From Thermoplasmatota archaeon (lineage in GTDB: Archaea > Thermoplasmatota > Thermoplasmata > Lutacidiplasmatales > JAMCUS01), in NCBI GenBank assembly GCA_023379385.1, contig JAMCUS010000029.1, positions 1 to 44,513 of the forward strand: DNA of 44,513 nt, given 5' to 3'. Shown here in pieces: positions 43,869 through 44,513 of this stretch. The translations under genes and the position numbers were made by a program. The notes below the pieces were generated by a model. It was given only the letters and a program-made list of their open reading frames with translations. It ran no database searches and had not been told where the DNA came from. How positions within the stretch are numbered: the stretch's first letter is position 1; every line of letters begins with the position of its first letter.

Positions 43869-44218
43869 TGCAGCCAGGTACCTGGCATAACATTTTTGGA
43901 TGGTTTTTTATAATAGCGGGTTTTGTTTTTCTGGTAGTTTCCATAGTTTATGGTATAGAGTTAGTAATTGTAGGTACGGTATTAGTAATATTGGGTGCAT
44001 GCCTTATATATCTGTCAGCAAAGATACGAAAATATTCATACAGTGAAGTTAAATTGGTATCTGGGTTGGGTCTACCGTCTACACTGACTCCGCAGTTTTA
44101 CATTGCAAATCCTCACCCAAGTACTTTACCTCCAAAAAGATGTGCTTACTGTGGATTGATTATCAGTGAACCAAACACAGGAAAATGCAAAAATTGTGGT
44201 GCACCAATCTTAAGGTAA
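43868..44218 (+). CDS. Two-helix membrane protein with C-terminal zinc ribbon
   Basis: The 116-residue protein starts with an ATG whose A is the last base of the previous stop (TAATG overlap), so translation is coupled. Two transmembrane helices (IFGWFFIIAGFVFLVVSIVYG and LVIVGTVLVILGACLIYL) are joined by a very short turn. A ~50-residue linker leads to a zinc ribbon CAYCGLIISEPNTGKCKNCG. I do not recognise a named family. Confidence 0.7.
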   Translation: MQPGTWHNIFGWFFIIAGFVFLVVSIVYGIELVIVGTVLVILGACLIYLSAKIRKYSYSEVKLVSGLGLPSTLTPQFYIANPHPSTLPPKRCAYCGLIISEPNTGKCKNCGAPILR

Positions 44219-44272
44219 AAATGAGAAATTGAATCATTAAGTTACCTGAATCCCGTATCAATTAACCATTAC

Positions 44273-44513
44273 ATGCCCTTTATAGTAGATAAAAAGATCA
44301 ATGGTCGTATTTACCGATACCTTATGGAGGCTTATAGAGATTCACATACTGGAAAGCCCAAACAGAGAATTGTTGCATATTATGGCAGGGTAATGGAGGT
44401 GGATGGAAAAAGGGTCCTGAAACCAAAACAGTCTATTAAACCTGTGGTGGAGGAGATCTTACCGTTCGGTGATCTCGCTCTTATATACGATACAGCTATG
44501 AAGCTGGATTTCA
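44273..44513 (+). CDS. IS1634-like transposase, N-terminal part; cut by window edge
   Basis: The frame from the ATG at 44273 stays open to the window end: FIVDKKINGRIYRYLMEAYR, then GKPKQRIVAYYGRVMEVDG, then KPKQSIKPVVEEILPFGDLALIYDTA. The opening pattern (a short strand, YxYLxEAYRD, xxxKxRQRIVxxxG) is typical of the IS1634/IS4-type DDE transposases; the catalytic residues would lie beyond the edge. The similar but broken phrase at 11668-11770 on the minus strand suggests that a related element inserted there earlier. Confidence 0.7.
   Translation, partial: MPFIVDKKINGRIYRYLMEAYRDSHTGKPKQRIVAYYGRVMEVDGKRVLKPKQSIKPVVEEILPFGDLALIYDTAMKLDF

Overview
The window is archaeal. It carries sn-glycerol-1-phosphate dehydrogenase, ribosomal proteins L18e, L13 and S9 followed by RNA polymerase subunit N, the archaeal wyosine enzyme TYW1, a Sec61-beta, a class I CCA-adding enzyme, and a mevalonate kinase. 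A bacterial-type gyrase B, an SQR/DsrE/TusA sulfur cluster and membrane-anchored sedolisins with VTFTESGLPSGT repeats point to a low-GC, probably acidophilic member of Thermoplasmatota. This placement is inferred from gene content, not from a phylogeny. First genes usually have a TATA box about 25-30 bases before the ATG (leaderless style). Several downstream genes instead carry GGTGA-type Shine-Dalgarno sites.

Layout. 1-3.9 kb: 3' part of a cell-surface sedolisin with ten tandem repeats of about 79 residues. 4.0-7.2 kb: COG1031 radical SAM protein, egsA, UPF0179. 7.4-9.7 kb: DsrE-like, TusA-like, SQR-like and DUF1641 genes, read as one sulfur-oxidation operon. 9.8-10.5 kb: internally deleted tnpB relic ending 19 bases before tRNA-Pro(UGG). 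10.6-11.3 kb: HVO_0476-type zinc-finger protein. 11.3-12 kb: relic-rich gap. 12.0-21.9 kb: a giant (2,114 aa) surface/membrane protein with a 49-residue repeat, then a complete membrane-anchored sedolisin. 22-23.1 kb: mfnA-type decarboxylase on the minus strand. 23.2-24.8 kb: intact tnpB-only IS605-type element preceded by a TATA-rich minisatellite. 24.8-27.1 kb: ParB/SerK-like, MEMO1 and APH-like kinase genes. 27.15-27.41 kb: a gap between convergent genes with nested inverted repeats. 27.4-29.4 kb: thiolase-like/DUF35 pair on the minus strand. 29.4-31.1 kb: two more tnpB relics. 31.2-35.2 kb: translation/transcription/isoprenoid genes (rpl18e, rpl13, rps9, rpoN, mvk, cca, sec61b). 35.1-38.1 kb: taw1 and gyrB. 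38.2-39 kb: IS605-type relics. 39-40.7 kb: small unknown protein, UPF0200 kinase, pilin-like protein. 40.7-42.4 kb: IS607 element whose tnpA seems to lack a normal start codon. 42.5-44.5 kb: transposase relic, two zinc-ribbon membrane proteins (one with a PH-like domain) and the start of another transposase.

The main themes are (i) an S-layer/secretome investment with repeat-rich surface proteins and paired sedolisins; (ii) a compact sulfide/persulfide oxidation module; and (iii) repeated invasion by TnpB-bearing elements whose ends, though not whose proteins, are kept. These ends share a bulged hairpin whose inner stem changes while pairing is mostly kept. They sit directly upstream of housekeeping genes (tRNA-Pro, the L18e operon, the ParB-like gene).
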